From the NCBI GenBank assembly GCA_030145205.1, contig JAQYVZ010000004.1, forward strand, positions 1 through 64,000: a stretch of 64,000 nucleotides of DNA, in the 5' to 3' direction. Below the pieces are notes generated by a model. It was given only the letters and a program-made list of their open reading frames with translations, did no database searches and had not been told where the DNA came from. Position numbers and translations under genes: made by a program. The stretch is from Desulfuromonadales bacterium (GTDB lineage Bacteria; Desulfobacterota; Desulfuromonadia; Desulfuromonadales; BM103). Below are positions 17,683-26,726 of the stretch, in pieces; the first letter of the stretch is position 1, and each line of letters starts with the position of its first letter.

Positions 17683-18726
17683 TTACGCGGACATGACAGC
17701 ATTACGGGTGCTCTCCTTGACCCGGTACATTGCTTTGTCGGCGAGTCGGATCAGGTCATCCTTGCTCTGGGCATCGTCGGGAAAGGTTGAGATTCCCAGG
17801 CTGGCTGTCAGCTGGAACGGTGCGGCTTCGTCATCGTAGAAGACATGATTCCGAAAGATGTTCAGCAACCGGTTGGCCAGAGTCATGGCGCCGTTTTTGC
17901 TGGTGTTCGGCAGGATGATCACAAATTCATCGCCGCCGTAGCGGGCCGGCTTGCAGACTTTGCGCAAGTTTTTTTTGATCAACTGCCCGAGCTCTGCCAG
18001 GGTGCGGCTGCCGACCAAATGGCCGCGGGTGTCATTGACCTTCTTGAAGTAATCGAGATCGATAAACACCAGGGAGAGTTTGCCGCCGAAGCGGCGGACC
18101 CGCTCAATTTCCTCTTCCAGCAGAGCATGGAAGTGGCGGCCGTTGAACAGGCCGGTCAGATCGTCGGTAATGACCAGTTCACTGATGCGTCTGAAGTTGC
18201 GGGCATTCTCAATGGCGATGGCCGCGTAGTCGGAAATGGTGGAGAGGATCTGCAGGTCGGCGTCGGAGAACGCATCTTCCTCGGGGCCGTTGACCAGTTC
18301 GATCACCCCGAGGATGTGGTCTTTGCTGCGGATCGGTACGCAGAGGACGGAGCGTGTTTCGAACGCGGCGGCTTTGTCAACCATGTCGGAGAAGCGCGCG
18401 TCGTTGCGGACATCAGCGATCAGCAGGGGCAGACCATGTTCTGCAACCCAGCCGGCGATGCCCTGCCCCCGGCTCAGCCGCAGCCCTTTTAGTTTTTCAG
18501 CTGCAGGGGAGACCGCAATTTCAAACGTCAGCTCGCCGGTCTGCTCATTCAGCGAGAGCAACGACCATGCCTGGGATTTCAGCAGCCGGCTGACCTGGTC
18601 CATGATCAGGGTCAGAACATTTGCGTGGTCGATCGTGGAGGTCAGCGCCTTGCCGATCTCGATCAGAGCCTCGAGTTCCCGGTTGCGACGTTCCAGGGTG
18701 CTGAGCAGCAAAGTATTGTTCGGCAC
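17683..18726 (-). CDS. GAF-GGDEF diguanylate cyclase
   Basis: A 347-residue protein. A short N-terminal helix leads into a GAF sensor domain (about 20-175) and then a GGDEF domain ending near the C-terminus, with the active-site loop RYGGDEF at 262-268. The upstream NDTRGHLVGS motif has Ser where Asp is common. No RxxD inhibitory site is seen five residues before GGDEF, so product inhibition may be absent. The GTG at 18726 is chosen because GAGGGAG lies six bases upstream; an earlier ATG has no such site. Divergent from the ATPase operon. No EAL domain is present. It probably makes cyclic di-GMP in response to a ligand bound by GAF. Confidence 0.9.
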   Translation of the reverse strand: MPNNTLLLSTLERRNRELEALIEIGKALTSTIDHANVLTLIMDQVSRLLKSQAWSLLSLNEQTGELTFEIAVSPAAEKLKGLRLSRGQGIAGWVAEHGLPLLIADVRNDARFSDMVDKAAAFETRSVLCVPIRSKDHILGVIELVNGPEEDAFSDADLQILSTISDYAAIAIENARNFRRISELVITDDLTGLFNGRHFHALLEEEIERVRRFGGKLSLVFIDLDYFKKVNDTRGHLVGSRTLAELGQLIKKNLRKVCKPARYGGDEFVIILPNTSKNGAMTLANRLLNIFRNHVFYDDEAAPFQLTASLGISTFPDDAQSKDDLIRLADKAMYRVKESTRNAVMSA

Positions 18727-18823
18727 GACGTCTCCCTCGTAACAATGCAACGAATTTCGGTAATCTAGCACAGAATGAATGTCGGGTCACTACCCCTGAG
18801 TCGCGCGCAATGCGATTCTGCTT

Positions 18824-18832
18824 TGGTATACT
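18824..18832 (+). promoter_or_regulatory. Candidate extended -10 promoter of the V/A-ATPase operon
   Basis: TGGTATACT reads as an extended -10 (TGn plus TATACT) about 70 bases before the first gene of the ATPase operon, inside the divergent 177-base intergenic region. No matching -35 is obvious, which is acceptable for extended -10 promoters. Pattern match only. Confidence 0.4.
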
Positions 18833-18903
18833 TTAGAAAAAACAGTGCCATAAGCAGGGAGCTGATTTGAATCCTGCCGCGATGAAGCGAGAGAAAGCGG
18901 GAT

Positions 18904-19248
18904 ATGCACGACCATTTGCTTGATGACATCATTCAGCTGGAAAAGGCTCTGCAACGCCAGATTGAAAACGAAAAAGTGCGGATTCAGTCATGGCTCGAAC
19001 AGGAACGGACTCTGCTGGAGGCGTTGCCGCAGGAGCCCGAAGCAGTCCAGACGGACATTTTCGCTGATGCGATAGCCCAGGCACGCAGCGCCGCGGAACA
19101 TGAGGCGGGGTTGCGCCGGGACGTTGTTGCAAAGCGTTGCAGCCGGTTGGCCGATCTGCCGACGGACTGGCTGATAGAGCTCTTGAAACATCATCTGCAA
19201 GGGCTTCTGCCGGAGGATGGCAATGATTGTCAGGATGGCGAAAGTTGA
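18904..19248 (+). CDS. V/A-type ATPase H/G-like peripheral stalk subunit
   Basis: A 114-residue hydrophilic protein with a long charged, probably coiled-coil N-terminal half (LEKALQRQIENEKVRIQSWLEQE). It is the first gene of the operon and overlaps the subunit I gene, the position occupied by the AhaH/NtpF stalk subunit in other A/V-ATPase operons. Sequence similarity alone is weak; the assignment relies on size, helical composition and position. It would pair with subunit E in the peripheral stalk. The stop lies 26 bases inside the next gene. Confidence 0.7.
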   Translation: MHDHLLDDIIQLEKALQRQIENEKVRIQSWLEQERTLLEALPQEPEAVQTDIFADAIAQARSAAEHEAGLRRDVVAKRCSRLADLPTDWLIELLKHHLQGLLPEDGNDCQDGES

Positions 19249-21109
19249 AATCCTGGGACCTAAAGAGCAGCTGATGGCCGTTCTCGAACTGCTGCGCGGT
19301 CGCGGTGCGTTCCAGCCTGATCCGGGGCTGATGCAGGCCGCTGCCCATGGTGCGGAAACCCTCACCCGTGGCCTTGTTCTGAGTGCCACGGAGATTAGAG
19401 AGCGCCTCTTTTTCGAGAATCTGCAGACGCGCATCCGCTCTCTGCTGACGATGCTGCCGGATCTGCCGCTAGCTGCTGCGGCCTTGCAGCCTCTGCCGGT
19501 TGTCGATGTGTTTGACGAGCTGGTTGATCGTCATCTGGAAGAGGCGGAGCAGCACCAGGTTCGGCTGGAGGAGCTGCGTCTCGAAGAAGCCGGGTTGTCA
19601 CGCGACCTGGTGTTCTGGGAAACCCTTGAGCCGATGCTGGCGGATCTGCCGGAAGAGTCTGATCTGGAATTTTTTGGCATCACCATTCATGACGCCCGGC
19701 ATCTGGAAGGGATCCGAGCGCTTTTGCAGGAGCGGTTGTACGGCCAGTGCCGGGTGTCGGTGGCGACGACGCCCGACGGCGCGCTGGTCGGTCTGGTTGC
19801 GACCAGCCGCCAGATGGCGGAGCAGCTTCGCATGGTCATGACCGACGAAAGAATCCCCGAACTGTCTCTGCCGGAAGATCTGGCAGGGCGGTCGATTCCC
19901 GATCGGATTCTGGCCTTGCGGCACCGGCTGCTGGATTGTCAGGTCGCCCGGGAGCAGGCCGAACATAGCCTGGAGAGTCTCGCCCGGCGCTGGCTGCCTT
20001 CCTATCGACAGGTTCTGGCCTGGCTGGAGGAACGCCTGGCCCTCTACCGGGCGACGGCGACCGCCTATGAGACCCGGCAATGCTTTGTGGTTGAAGGCTG
20101 GATGGCCGCGAGCGAGGTCGAAACTCTGCGTGCTGACCTGTCGGCACAGTTTGCCGGCCAAGTGGTGCTGGAGCAGCTTGAAATCCTGAATGAGGAGCTG
20201 GAGCAAGTGCCCGTGGTGCTGCACAATCCCGGTTATTTTGCGCCGTTCGAAGTCTTTTCCAGCCTGCTCCCGCTGCCCAAATACACTTCTTACGACCCGA
20301 CGCCGTTCATCGGCCTGTTCTTCCCCGTGCTGTTTGGCATGATCCTCGGCGATATCGGCTATGGATTCATCTTGCTATGCCTTTCCTTCGGGTTGGCCCG
20401 GGGACTCAAAGGGCACCCGTTGATCAGCAACCTGGGCAAGGTGCTTGGCGCGGCTGCAGTCTATACCCTGCTGTTCGGCGTGTTGTTTGGGGAGCTCTTC
20501 GGCGATCTTGGCGAGCGCTGGTTCAATTTGCATCCGCTCTGGATTGACCGGATGCATGCCCTTGCGCCGATGATCATTTTCTCCATCAGCGTCGGGGTTG
20601 CACATGTCCTGTTCGGCCTCGTTTTGGGGATCTGGACCGATCTGCGGCGCCAGCGGGGTCGGGAAGCGCTGCTCAAGTTCCTGAGCATGGTCCTGACCCT
20701 GTTGACAATTCTGTTGCTGGTGGCCTGGCTGGTGCCTGATTCCTGGCTGGCCGTGCGGCCGTTACTGGGCGGGATCCTGCTGTTGTTGCCGCTACTGGTT
20801 GTCATCGGCGGCTTGTTGGCCCCGCTTGAGCTGTTGAAAACTTTCGGCAACATCGTGTCGTATGTCCGGATCATGGCAATCGGTCTTTGCTCGGTGCTCC
20901 TGGCGGTGGTTGCCAACCGTCTTGGTGGCGCGACAGGGGATATCCTTGCCGGTCTGCTGGTTGCAGGGGTCTTGCATGCCTTCAATCTGCTGCTCGGTGT
21001 CTTTGCCCCCACGGTGCATTCCCTGCGTCTGCACTACGTGGAGTTTTTCAGTAAATTTCTCGATTTGGGCGGCCGCCGGTTCGAACCTTTGAACCGGGAC
21101 CGTCCTTGA
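19223..21109 (+). CDS. ntpI: V/A-type ATPase subunit I (membrane stator, a-subunit homologue)
   Basis: A 628-residue protein with a cytoplasmic N-terminal half rich in charged helices and a C-terminal half of about seven to eight membrane helices. Landmarks are YTSYDPTPFIGLFFPVLFGMILGDIGYG at the start of the membrane domain and LLAPLELLKTFGNIVSYVRIMAIGL, containing the conserved Arg of the ion path. The start at 19223 has GGAGG six bases upstream; an ATG two codons earlier abuts the ribosome binding site. It anchors the stalk and forms the ion half-channels next to the K ring. Confidence 0.93.
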   Translation: MIVRMAKVEILGPKEQLMAVLELLRGRGAFQPDPGLMQAAAHGAETLTRGLVLSATEIRERLFFENLQTRIRSLLTMLPDLPLAAAALQPLPVVDVFDELVDRHLEEAEQHQVRLEELRLEEAGLSRDLVFWETLEPMLADLPEESDLEFFGITIHDARHLEGIRALLQERLYGQCRVSVATTPDGALVGLVATSRQMAEQLRMVMTDERIPELSLPEDLAGRSIPDRILALRHRLLDCQVAREQAEHSLESLARRWLPSYRQVLAWLEERLALYRATATAYETRQCFVVEGWMAASEVETLRADLSAQFAGQVVLEQLEILNEELEQVPVVLHNPGYFAPFEVFSSLLPLPKYTSYDPTPFIGLFFPVLFGMILGDIGYGFILLCLSFGLARGLKGHPLISNLGKVLGAAAVYTLLFGVLFGELFGDLGERWFNLHPLWIDRMHALAPMIIFSISVGVAHVLFGLVLGIWTDLRRQRGREALLKFLSMVLTLLTILLLVAWLVPDSWLAVRPLLGGILLLLPLLVVIGGLLAPLELLKTFGNIVSYVRIMAIGLCSVLLAVVANRLGGATGDILAGLLVAGVLHAFNLLLGVFAPTVHSLRLHYVEFFSKFLDLGGRRFEPLNRDRP

Positions 21110-21141
21110 ACCCGGCAACCTTGGAAAATGGAGGTGACATT

Positions 21142-21357
21142 ATGGAAAAAGCCCTGATCGCATTAGCCGCAGCTCTGGCCGTGGGCCTGCCTGCCATTGC
21201 GACAGCCTGGGCACAGTCCCGGATCGGGGCGGCGGGTGCTGGCACGCTGGCGGAAAAACCGGAGTTGACTGGCACCATTATTATCCTGGTGGCGATTCCT
21301 GAGACCATGGTGATCCTCGGGTTTGTGGTCGCCGCCATGATCCTGATGATGTTCTGA
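21142..21357 (+). CDS. ntpK: V/A-type ATPase subunit K (c-ring proteolipid)
   Basis: A 71-residue two-helix hairpin forming the rotor ring. Helix 1 has Q25 in AWAQSRIGAAG; helix 2 has the ion-carrying E54 followed by T55 (AIPETMVILGF). The single-hairpin size differs from the duplicated 16-kDa form of Enterococcus. Gln plus Glu-Thr are also found in sodium-binding rings, but the same combination occurs in the proton-linked Thermus enzyme, so ion specificity cannot be decided by eye. The ATG at 21142 has GGAGGTGA just upstream; the longer frame is an artefact of the subunit I overlap. Confidence 0.93.
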   Translation: MEKALIALAAALAVGLPAIATAWAQSRIGAAGAGTLAEKPELTGTIIILVAIPETMVILGFVVAAMILMMF

Positions 21358-21363
21358 GCCGTC

Positions 21364-21960
21364 ATGGGACAGGACGAACTGAAAAAGGCCCTGGTCGTCG
21401 AGGCGGAAGAGCGTATTCGCACGTTCTGGTCTGCAGCCGAGGCAGAGCTCGACACACTGCGCGACCAGGTTGCCCTGCAGCGCGAGGAACAGGACGCTCG
21501 GACGGCCAGGCAGCTGGCGGCAGCTGTGGCGGATCTGCGCGCCAGTTGTCGTCAGCAGGCTCTGGACGAGGAGCGGCGGACGGTACTGCAGGCGGAGAGC
21601 GACCTGGCCGAACGAATGCTGAGCCTGGCCGGAACCCTTTTGCCGCAGATGATTGCGGCAGACCGCAAGGTCTGGTTGACGCGCCTGGCTGAGGAACTGC
21701 CCATTCATCCCTGGGAAGAGGTTCACGTGAGCCCGGAGGATCTGGATGCTGCGGCTGAGCTGTTTCCGGGAGCGCAGGTGTCACCGGTGGAGACCCTGGC
21801 GGGTGGGGTGATTGTGACGGCTGGCGGCGGCAACATTCGCATCGATAACAGCCTGGAAAAACGGCTGGAGCGGCGTTGGTTGGAGATTCTGCCGTTGCTG
21901 TTTGCGGAGATCAGGAGAAAGGTGTCCGAGGATGACGATGCTTCTGCAACCACAACCTGA
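21364..21960 (+). CDS. ntpE: V/A-type ATPase subunit E (peripheral stalk)
   Basis: A 198-residue protein whose first 110 residues form a charged, Ala/Gln/Glu-rich coiled coil and whose C-terminal third is globular (VSPVETLAGGVIVTAGGGNIRIDNSLEKRLERR), the typical subunit E signature in which a Gly-rich turn precedes the Asn-Ser-Leu-Glu helix. It connects the catalytic head to subunit I. Six bases after ntpK; its end overlaps the start of the subunit C gene. Confidence 0.92.
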   Translation: MGQDELKKALVVEAEERIRTFWSAAEAELDTLRDQVALQREEQDARTARQLAAAVADLRASCRQQALDEERRTVLQAESDLAERMLSLAGTLLPQMIAADRKVWLTRLAEELPIHPWEEVHVSPEDLDAAAELFPGAQVSPVETLAGGVIVTAGGGNIRIDNSLEKRLERRWLEILPLLFAEIRRKVSEDDDASATTT

Positions 21961-22846
21961 ATTTGCACCGCCACTCGATTTCCTGTTGGCCCGGGTGCGT
22001 TATCGCCGCGCCTTGATCGATGTCACTGGCGGACAGGACCCTTGGCCGGGGCAGTCATCGGAAGAGGGCCTGCAAAGGGCCTTGCAATGGCTTTTTCAGC
22101 GGCTGCCGGTCGCGTCTTATCGGCAGCTGCAGCCCTATTTCGAGTTGCTGAGTGGCCGCAGCCTGGTGATGGCGCTGCGCCTGCATCGGGCAGAAACAGA
22201 GGATGCTCTGCGGCGCCTGCTGCAGCAGAGTTTGCTGCAGCGCGACATCAGAGATCTGTTCCTCCAGACCGAGGCGCCGGACAAGCTGGTGCTTCGGCTG
22301 GAAGCAGCTTTGGCTCCGGAGTATCCCGAGCTTCGGGGGCTGATGGCGATCTACACCGACCAGGGGCCAGGTGGCGTGGAAGAGCAGATTGCAGCCGGGC
22401 TGCTGCGCCGCGCCCGTCTTAAGGCGCGAACGGCCGCCTTGCAGGCCCTGGTCGCCCGCTTGGTTGATCTGCGCAATATCTTGTCGGTTGGCAAGTATTG
22501 GCGCTGGCAGGTGGCTCAGGAGCCTCCTCTGGCCAAGGGTGGACGGGTGGCGCCGGAGCGGTTGCGGCGGCTCTGGTCAGTCCGGGATGAAGCCGGCCTG
22601 GCGCAGCTGGTTGTTCGTCTGGCCCGTCAGCCCGGGCCCTTGCCGCAGGATGCGCGCGACATGGAGCTCTGTCTGTTGCGAGGCGTGACCGCCGAAATGC
22701 GCCGCTTCGGCAAGGACCCTCTGGGACCGGGGTTCCTGCTCGATTATCTGTGGCGCTGCCAGGTGGCGGCCCGCAATCGCGCCTTGACGAGTCGCCAGGC
22801 TGCAAGGCTGGAGCCCTTTTTCGATGAGCTTAAGGTGACGGCATGA
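21938..22846 (+). CDS. ntpC: V/A-type ATPase subunit C (central socket)
   Basis: A 302-residue soluble protein, almost all helical, that links the central rotor shaft (D/F) to the K ring. The NILSVGKYWRWQ region corresponds to the LRNILRA-like segment seen in subunit C/d proteins. The start at 21938 is preferred because GAGG lies six bases upstream; an ATG two codons earlier sits against it. It overlaps ntpE by 23 bases and subunit F by 4. Identification rests on operon position and general resemblance. Confidence 0.85.
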   Translation: MLLQPQPEFAPPLDFLLARVRYRRALIDVTGGQDPWPGQSSEEGLQRALQWLFQRLPVASYRQLQPYFELLSGRSLVMALRLHRAETEDALRRLLQQSLLQRDIRDLFLQTEAPDKLVLRLEAALAPEYPELRGLMAIYTDQGPGGVEEQIAAGLLRRARLKARTAALQALVARLVDLRNILSVGKYWRWQVAQEPPLAKGGRVAPERLRRLWSVRDEAGLAQLVVRLARQPGPLPQDARDMELCLLRGVTAEMRRFGKDPLGPGFLLDYLWRCQVAARNRALTSRQAARLEPFFDELKVTA

Positions 22847-23163
22847 AAGAGGTCGTTTTTGTCACACTGCCGGACGCGGACCCAGGGTTTGGCCTGGCTG
22901 GTGTCAGACACCTGTTGGCTGAACCCGCCCAGGTGCCGGACGTGCTGCAGGCTGTGTTCGCTGACCCCGAGGTGGGTGTGCTGGCGCTCGAAGAGTCTCT
23001 GGCAGAAAGCCTCGGCGAGAAGCAGCTGCAAGCGCTGAGCCGGCGCTGGCGCGGCGTCCTGGTGACCTTGCCGACGCCGGGGCAGGCTCTCGCGGCTGAG
23101 GCGGACGCCCTGCAGCGCATGGTGCAGCGGGCGCTCGGTTATCATGTACGGTTGGAGCGATGA
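22843..23163 (+). CDS. V/A-type ATPase subunit F (central stalk)
   Basis: A 106-residue protein of Rossmann-like composition (VVFVTLPDADPGFGLAGVRHLL near the N-terminus, a pattern typical of subunit F: a strand followed by a Gly-rich loop). Part of the rotor with subunit D. It overlaps ntpC (ATGA) and the catalytic A gene (ATGA). Enterococcus nomenclature would call this NtpG. Confidence 0.9.
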   Translation: MKEVVFVTLPDADPGFGLAGVRHLLAEPAQVPDVLQAVFADPEVGVLALEESLAESLGEKQLQALSRRWRGVLVTLPTPGQALAAEADALQRMVQRALGYHVRLER

Positions 23164-24785
23164 AGGGACGTATTGTCAGTATCAGTGGAGCGACGATCCG
23201 GGCCGACCTGGCTGGTGCCAAGGTGGGCGACCGGGTGTATGTCGGCACAGCGCGGCTGACCGGGGAGGTGGTGCGGCTTGAACGCGACATGGCCACCATC
23301 CAGGTATTCGAGGAAGTGCGTGGCCTGGGTGTGGGCGAACCGGTGGTAAGCGCCGGCGGGCCTCTGGCCGTGAGCCTTGGTCCGGGGCTGCTCGGTGGCA
23401 TCTTTGATGGTTTGCAACGACCATTGACGGTTTTGCGTTCCCAGGGTGGCGACTTTATGCAGAGTGGCCAGGATTCCTTCCCTATGGACCGGACAACCGA
23501 ATACCGATTTGAAACGGAGTGCAGGCCGGGTGACGAAGTGCAGACGGGCGACCCGCTCGGTTGGGTCATGGAGGGACATATTCGTCATCCGGTTCTGTCG
23601 CCGGTTGGTGGCCGGATTTCCAAAATCCACGCCGGTCTGGCGACCCTGGAGACCCCCTTGGTCCATTTCAAGGCGGGCGACGCCGTCAAGCTCTGGCATG
23701 CTTGGCCGGTGCGTCAGCCACGGCCGCGTAAAACCCGTCAGGTGCCGGGGGTCCCACTGGTGACCGGGCAGCGCTGCCTCGATTTTCTCTTCCCGCTGCT
23801 CAAAGGGGGGGTGGCGATCGTGCCGGGCGGGTTCGGGACCGGCAAGACCGTCCTGGAACAGAGTATTGCCAAGTTCGCGGATGTCGATGTGGTGGTGTAT
23901 GTCGGCTGCGGCGAACGGGGCAACGAGATGGCCGGGCTGCTCGATGAGTTTGGTGACCTGCGTGACCAGAAGAGCGGCCGACCGCTTGCCGAGCGAACCA
24001 TCATCGTGGCCAATACCTCCAATATGCCGGTGGCGGCGCGCGAATCCTCAATCTTCACCGCGGTGACCATGGCCGAGTATTACCGCGACATGGGGCTGGA
24101 TGTGCTGCTGCTGGCGGACAGTTTGTCGCGTTGGGCCGAAGCCCTGCGGGAGATCTCGTCTGCCCTGGAAGAGATGCCCGGTGAGGATGGCTACCCGACC
24201 TATCTCGGCTCGCGGCTGGCCAATTTCATCGAACGGGCGGGAGTGGTCGAAACTACGACCGGCGCGCAAGGTTCGCTCACCATGATCCTGGCGGTTTCGC
24301 CGCCCGGAGCCGATTTCGCCGAGCCGGTCACTCAGAGCTGCCTGCGTGTGGCCGGAACCCTCTGGATTCTGGATACGCGGCTGGCGCATCGGCGGCACTT
24401 CCCGGCAGTTGACTGGACCCAGAGCTACTCCCTTTACAGCGAGCACGCGGCCAGTCACTTTGCCGACCGGCATACGGGCTGGGGGGGCGTGCGGGATCGC
24501 TGCCGGGATCTGCTGCAGCGGGAGGAGTCCTTGCGCGAGGTCGCCGAAGTGGTCGGCATGGAAGGATTGCAGGAGCGCGACCGGCTGCTGATGGAGATGG
24601 CCGAACGGATTCGACTCGACTTCCTGTGCCAGAACAGTTTTACCGAGGACGCCTTCAGCTCGCCCCAGGCAACCGTGGAGCGGATTACTCGCCTGATTGA
24701 AGAGTATGATCGCGCCCTGGGGCAGCTGGACACTGGAGCGACCCTGGAAGAGGTTTTGCGGGAGGCGAAGGATGCGACTTTCTGA
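23160..24785 (+). CDS. ntpA: V/A-type ATPase catalytic subunit A
   Basis: A 541-residue nucleotide-hydrolysing or -synthesising subunit. The Walker A loop GGFGTGKT lies at 223-230; GCGERGNEM (catalytic Glu region) and ADSLSRWAEALREIS follow. The V/A-type insertion between the N-terminal barrel and the nucleotide domain is present (residues about 110-190). The protein is somewhat shorter than the roughly 580-residue archaeal and Thermus forms, mainly at the C-terminus. Overlaps F upstream and B downstream. Confidence 0.95.
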   Translation: MKGRIVSISGATIRADLAGAKVGDRVYVGTARLTGEVVRLERDMATIQVFEEVRGLGVGEPVVSAGGPLAVSLGPGLLGGIFDGLQRPLTVLRSQGGDFMQSGQDSFPMDRTTEYRFETECRPGDEVQTGDPLGWVMEGHIRHPVLSPVGGRISKIHAGLATLETPLVHFKAGDAVKLWHAWPVRQPRPRKTRQVPGVPLVTGQRCLDFLFPLLKGGVAIVPGGFGTGKTVLEQSIAKFADVDVVVYVGCGERGNEMAGLLDEFGDLRDQKSGRPLAERTIIVANTSNMPVAARESSIFTAVTMAEYYRDMGLDVLLLADSLSRWAEALREISSALEEMPGEDGYPTYLGSRLANFIERAGVVETTTGAQGSLTMILAVSPPGADFAEPVTQSCLRVAGTLWILDTRLAHRRHFPAVDWTQSYSLYSEHAASHFADRHTGWGGVRDRCRDLLQREESLREVAEVVGMEGLQERDRLLMEMAERIRLDFLCQNSFTEDAFSSPQATVERITRLIEEYDRALGQLDTGATLEEVLREAKDATF

Positions 24786-26094
24786 ACACGCCTACCAGAC
24801 GGTCTCCGCCCTGCGCGGGCCACTGTTGTTCCTCGAGCAGACCTTCGCCGCACGTATCGGCGAGCTGGTGACCATTATTTCACCGGAGGGGCGGCGCATG
24901 GACGGTGAGGTCCTCAAGGTAGATGGAGGACAGGTGTTGATCCAAGTCTATGGCGAAACCCAGGGGCTCGATTGCGAACGGACTCTGGTTGTTCTGCAGG
25001 ACACGGTCAAGCAGGCGCCCCTTGGTGACGGGGTGCTTGGGCGGGTGTTCGACGGTTCCTTTGTGCCGCGTGACCAGCTGCCGATGTTTATCCCTGAGCG
25101 CTGGGCGCCGATTTCCGGGGCGCCGATGAACCCGGTGGCCCGGGAACACCCGGAAGAAATGATCGAAACCGGCATCTCTTGCATCGATGGTTTGAATACC
25201 CTGGTCAAGGGGCAGAAGCTGCCGATTTTCTCCTGCGCCGGACTGCCCGCCCGTGAACTGACCGATCAGCTGCTGAGCCAGGCTCGTCTGCCGGGCGGAG
25301 GTCCCTTCGTGGTGGTCTTCGTGGCGGTCGGTCTGACTCATTTCGAATACACCTACTACCGTGAAACCCTGGCTGGTATGGAGGACCGCTTTGTCGCCTT
25401 CGTCAACCTGGCCGACGATCCGGTGGTGGAGCGTCTGCTGGCGCCCCGGTTGGGGCTGACTGTGGCCGAAGACCTCGGCTTCCGCTGTGGTATGGATGTG
25501 TTGGTGATCATGGCGGACATGACCAATTACTGTGATGCCCTGCGCGAGATCGCCACCGCCCGGGAAGAGCTGCCGGGCCGGCGCGGTTATCCCGGCCACA
25601 TGTACTCTGATCTCGCATCCTTGTATGAGCGGGCCGGCCGGGTCCATGGCCGTAGCGGTTCCGTGACGATCCTGCCGGTGGTCACCATGCCAGAGGATGA
25701 CATCACCCATCCGATCCCCGACTTGACCGGCTACATTACCGAAGGGCAGATCGTCCTGTCGCGGGAACTGCACCAGAAAGGCATCTTCCCGCCGGTGGAT
25801 GTGCTGCCAAGCCTGTCCCGCTTGATGCAGAATGGCATCGGACCGGGCCAGACCCGCGACGATCATCGCGACCTGGTTAACCGGCTCTATCGGGCCTATG
25901 CCAAGGGGTGTGATCTGCGTCGCCTCGAGGCCGTGGTCGGCCGGGACGGCATGCTCGAAGAAGACCGTAAAATACTCGATTTCGCCGACCGCTTCGAAGC
26001 CGACTTCGTCCACCAGGGCGATCAGCGTCGCAGCATTGATGGCACCCTCGATTGCGGCAAACAACTGCTGGCGGATTTTGGACTCTTGTCATGA
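24772..26094 (+). CDS. ntpB: V/A-type ATPase regulatory subunit B
   Basis: A 440-residue non-catalytic partner of subunit A. As expected, the P-loop is absent (IFSCAGLPARELTDQL replaces it). MADMTNYCDALREIATAREE and GRRGYPGHMYSDLASLYERAGR are characteristic B-subunit blocks. The start at 24772 (MRLSEHAYQTVSALRGPLLFLE) overlaps the ntpA stop by 14 bases; an open frame further upstream is a shadow of ntpA. Ends in an ATGA overlap with ntpD. Confidence 0.95.
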   Translation: MRLSEHAYQTVSALRGPLLFLEQTFAARIGELVTIISPEGRRMDGEVLKVDGGQVLIQVYGETQGLDCERTLVVLQDTVKQAPLGDGVLGRVFDGSFVPRDQLPMFIPERWAPISGAPMNPVAREHPEEMIETGISCIDGLNTLVKGQKLPIFSCAGLPARELTDQLLSQARLPGGGPFVVVFVAVGLTHFEYTYYRETLAGMEDRFVAFVNLADDPVVERLLAPRLGLTVAEDLGFRCGMDVLVIMADMTNYCDALREIATAREELPGRRGYPGHMYSDLASLYERAGRVHGRSGSVTILPVVTMPEDDITHPIPDLTGYITEGQIVLSRELHQKGIFPPVDVLPSLSRLMQNGIGPGQTRDDHRDLVNRLYRAYAKGCDLRRLEAVVGRDGMLEEDRKILDFADRFEADFVHQGDQRRSIDGTLDCGKQLLADFGLLS

Positions 26095-26726
26095 TACAGC
26101 GGACCCGTACAAACTTGCTGTTGTTGCGCGAGCGCCTCACAGCGGTCGACAACTGCACGATTATTCTGAAGGGGCGGCGACAGGCGCTGATCAAGGAGTT
26201 TCTCAAGATCACCAAGCCGTTGCTGCAGACCCGTGAAGAGCTGCGCCGGGCCTACGGCCAGGCGATCGTGGCCCTGCAGGCTGCACGGAGCATCGAAGGG
26301 GAGAGTGTGGTGTCCGGCCTGGCTGAGGTCAGTCGACGCGACCTGGCGGTGGAGGTGACCGAATGCAACCTGCTCGGGCTGCGCTACCAGGATGTGACCC
26401 GGCATGAAACAGTGCGGCGCAGTTTCCGGCAGCGCGATTACGATGATCTCTCGTCAACCGTTTGGTTGGACGAAGCGATTTACGGTTTCGAGGAGATCGT
26501 TGAGGAGATGTTGGAACTGGCCGGCTACGAGGGCAAATTCCGGCGCCTGGCTGAAGAGCTGGTGCGGCTGACCCGGCGAATCCGGGTGCTGGAAGAGCGG
26601 GTTATGCCGGCGCTGGGCCAGGAGATTCACAGCATGGTCCAGTACTTGGCGGAGCGGGAGCGCGAGACCTATTTTCGGCTTAAGCGGTTTAAAAGCTATG
26701 CGGCTCACAGTCGACCGATTCAGTAA
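26091..26726 (+). CDS. ntpD: V/A-type ATPase subunit D (central shaft)
   Basis: A 211-residue protein with two long coiled-coil helices (TRTNLLLLRERLTAVDNCTIILKGRRQAL at the N-terminus; RRIRVLEERVMPALGQEI near the C-terminus), the antiparallel pair that turns inside the A3B3 head. The start at 26091 overlaps the ntpB stop by ATGA. It is the last operon gene; its stop overlaps the convergent ABC permease stop by seven bases, leaving no room for a separate terminator. Confidence 0.93.
   Translation: MIQRTRTNLLLLRERLTAVDNCTIILKGRRQALIKEFLKITKPLLQTREELRRAYGQAIVALQAARSIEGESVVSGLAEVSRRDLAVEVTECNLLGLRYQDVTRHETVRRSFRQRDYDDLSSTVWLDEAIYGFEEIVEEMLELAGYEGKFRRLAEELVRLTRRIRVLEERVMPALGQEIHSMVQYLAERERETYFRLKRFKSYAAHSRPIQ

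Noticed and set aside
21142-21357. Reading the Gln and Glu-Thr pattern of subunit K as proof of sodium specificity
   Set aside because: The same pattern occurs in proton-linked enzymes such as that of Thermus; other sodium ligands (Thr/Tyr positions) are not present, so the ion cannot be called.
24880-26064. Minus-strand open frame opposite ATPase subunit B
   Set aside because: Shadow of ntpB; lacks any motif and would run against the operon.
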